Positions 5,549 through 6,308 of a stretch of 6,308 nucleotides of DNA are shown here, one piece after another. Each line of letters starts with the position of its first letter. Position 1 is the first letter of the stretch. This DNA comes from AVCC01 sp041736255. GTDB taxonomy: Bacteria > Pseudomonadota > Gammaproteobacteria > Burkholderiales > Burkholderiaceae_D. Both the position numbers and the translations under genes were made by a program. The DNA lies in assembly GCA_041736255.1 (NCBI GenBank), contig JBGSTZ010000008.1, positions 1 through 6,308 of the forward strand, written 5' to 3'. The notes beneath the pieces were generated by a model that was given only the letters and a program-made list of their open reading frames with translations, was not told the DNA's origin and did not search any database.

Positions 5549-5615
5549 GTAGGTGCGAATTTATTCGCATCAGTTCGCACGGAATAGTGGGGCGTGCGAA
5601 TAAATTCGCACCTAC
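5549..5615. repeat. Inverted pair of REP-like units (BIME/REPIN-type)
   Basis: A 21-bp unit at 5549-5569 begins GTAGG and continues into a palindrome, TGCGAA-TTTA-TTCGCA. Its exact reverse complement stands at 5595-5615, with a 25-bp spacer. A GTAG head followed by a hairpin is the classic form of repetitive extragenic palindromes mobilised by RAYT transposases, and two in opposite orientation form a BIME or REPIN. A second, alternative pairing exists inside: TTCGCACG (5574-5581) with CGTGCGAA (5593-5600). It lies 69 bp after the deaminase stop, where such elements often stabilise mRNA 3' ends. There is no T-run, so it is not a canonical terminator. Confidence 0.8.
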
Positions 5616-5697
5616 GGTTCTGTCATTTCCACGTGAATTAACCTTGATTTTGAATCGCATGATTATAAAAATACGTTACCAAGTTCTTGATTATGTA

Positions 5698-5793
5698 TTA
5701 CTCATAAGTCAGAAACTTAGATAACATTTTGTGCATAAGCTCTATAGCTAAAATTGTAGAATATTGTCGTTTTAATTACTGACTTCTGAGTAA
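5698..5793. repeat. Near-perfect 15-bp inverted repeat in AT-rich DNA
   Basis: TTACTCATAAGTCAG (5698-5712) matches the reverse complement of CTGACTTCTGAGTAA (5779-5793) at 14 of 15 positions, with 66 bp between. It lies 104 bp before the transposase start. It may be subterminal transposase-binding sites, a small MITE-like element of 96 bp, or a divergent operator. Confidence 0.6.
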
Positions 5794-5795
5794 CT

Positions 5796-5826
5796 TAAAT
5801 CACTAATAGATAGTCAAGGTGATTTA
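5796..5826. repeat. 8-bp inverted repeat before the transposase gene
   Basis: TAAATCAC (5796-5803) and GTGATTTA (5819-5826) are exact reverse complements with a 15-bp spacer, directly after the larger inverted repeat. It could be an operator or terminal-region site of the insertion sequence; an 8-bp match in AT-rich DNA may also be chance. Confidence 0.4.
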
Positions 5827-5896
5827 TTTACAATGATCAAATACTATCTTTTTAAAATTTCTTGGTCTATCTTGATTCAAAACATCAGGAGCCGCC

Positions 5897-6308
5897 ATGC
5901 CAGAAACGCACTTACCTACAGTCGAATTTTCCCAAGAGGAGCGTGACCATCTTTTTGCCATCATCCACAAAGGAACCCACAGTGTGTGCGTGATGACGCG
6001 TGCGCGCATCTTGTCCAAACTCGACCAGGGCCGGACCCATCAGGAAGTTTGTCTGGCGCTGGACGTGAGCTTGCCGACAGTCTTGAAGACCCGTAAGCGG
6101 CACGCAGAGAGCGGTTTGGAGTGCGCTCTCGGAGAGCTCCCCCGACTTGGTTCCAGGCCCAAGCTCAATGAGAAGCAGGCTGCGATGGTCACGGCCATCG
6201 CCTGCTCGGATGCGCCAGACGGACACTGCCATTGGACCTTGCGCATGCTCGGAGCAAAGATTGTGGAACTTGGCTTCGCCGATTCTTACAGCCACGAAAG
6301 CGTGCGTC
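5897..6308 (+). CDS. IS630-family transposase, N-terminal part (runs off the window)
   Basis: 137 residues are visible and the frame is open to the last base. The start, MPETHLPTVEFSQEE, has AGGAG six bases upstream. Features are those of IS630-family transposases: TRARILSKLDQGRTHQEV (34-51) leading into a helix-turn-helix with ALDVSLPTVLKTRKRHAESG (about 54-73), then the RLGSRPKLNEKQ linker, and a second helical DNA-binding region containing WTLRMLGAKIVELGF (113-127) and SHESVR (132-137). This N-terminal half binds the transposon ends. The DDE catalytic domain would lie beyond the window, so integrity cannot be judged. IS630 elements target TA dinucleotides. Codon use is fairly GC-rich although the upstream DNA is AT-rich. 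Confidence 0.87.
   Translation, partial: MPETHLPTVEFSQEERDHLFAIIHKGTHSVCVMTRARILSKLDQGRTHQEVCLALDVSLPTVLKTRKRHAESGLECALGELPRLGSRPKLNEKQAAMVTAIACSDAPDGHCHWTLRMLGAKIVELGFADSYSHESVR

Larger units (their letters stand above)
5480..5896. other. Non-coding stretch between the deaminase gene and the IS630-type transposase
   Basis: About 417 bp without a supported gene. The first part (5480-5640) is of ordinary composition and carries an inverted pair of REP-like units. From about 5640 it turns AT-rich, with two sets of inverted repeats (5698-5793 and 5796-5826), and leads into the transposase ribosome-binding site (AGGAG, 5887-5891). The change in composition suggests that the insertion-sequence left end lies somewhere after 5640. 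Confidence 0.5.

Noticed and set aside
5549..5615. REP pair as a rho-independent terminator of the deaminase gene
   Set aside because: There is no T-run after either arm and the GTAG head fits a REP unit better, though it may still affect mRNA 3' ends.
1..6308. Composite transposon carrying the curli genes
   Set aside because: The two flanking transposases belong to different families, so they cannot form a matched pair of ends.

Overview
The window carries a nearly complete curli (functional amyloid, type VIII secretion) locus, all on the minus strand, flanked by a divergent nucleobase-salvage gene and by two unrelated insertion-sequence fragments. Protein sequences, gene order, intermediate GC content and a dispersed REP-type repeat suggest a Gram-negative betaproteobacterium, perhaps Burkholderiales/Oxalobacteraceae. 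That placement is inference; there is no rRNA or other marker to confirm it.

Layout in window coordinates. 1-138 (+): the C-terminal end of a transposase resembling the ISAzo13 family, cut by the window edge. 139-238: probable remains of its right end. 239-547 (-): a CsgC/CsgH-family curli chaperone/inhibitor with no visible signal peptide. 548-760: a non-coding gap with a strong hairpin and a weak terminator candidate. 761-1468 (-): csgA-like curlin. 1521-2114 (-): csgB-like nucleator. 2148-3110 (-): csgG outer-membrane secretion lipoprotein. 3107-3559 (-): csgF. 3584-4072 (-): csgE. 4073-4447: AT-rich divergent intergenic region that should hold promoters for both directions. 4448-5479 (+): adenosine-deaminase-superfamily enzyme, best read as adenine deaminase. 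5480-5896: non-coding, with a perfect inverted pair of REP-like units and AT-rich inverted repeats. 5897-6308 (+): N-terminal part of an IS630-family transposase running off the window.

How the genes work together: CsgE, CsgF and CsgG form the secretion apparatus. CsgG is the outer-membrane pore, CsgE the periplasmic adaptor that caps it, and CsgF the exit-side partner that links the pore to the nucleator. CsgB nucleates and CsgA polymerises into the extracellular fibre. The CsgC/H protein would stop premature polymerisation in the periplasm. In transcription order the genes run E-F-G-B-A-(C/H) in one direction, unlike the divergent csgDEFG/csgBAC pair of E. coli, and no csgD-like regulator lies in the window.

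The most notable points are the many-strand, irregular CsgA beside a CsgB with twelve strands at an exact 11-residue period; changed constriction-loop residues in CsgG; the missing export signal of the CsgC/H protein behind a structured gap; and the REP inverted pair. I see no wholly new system; the novelty lies in variations on curli.
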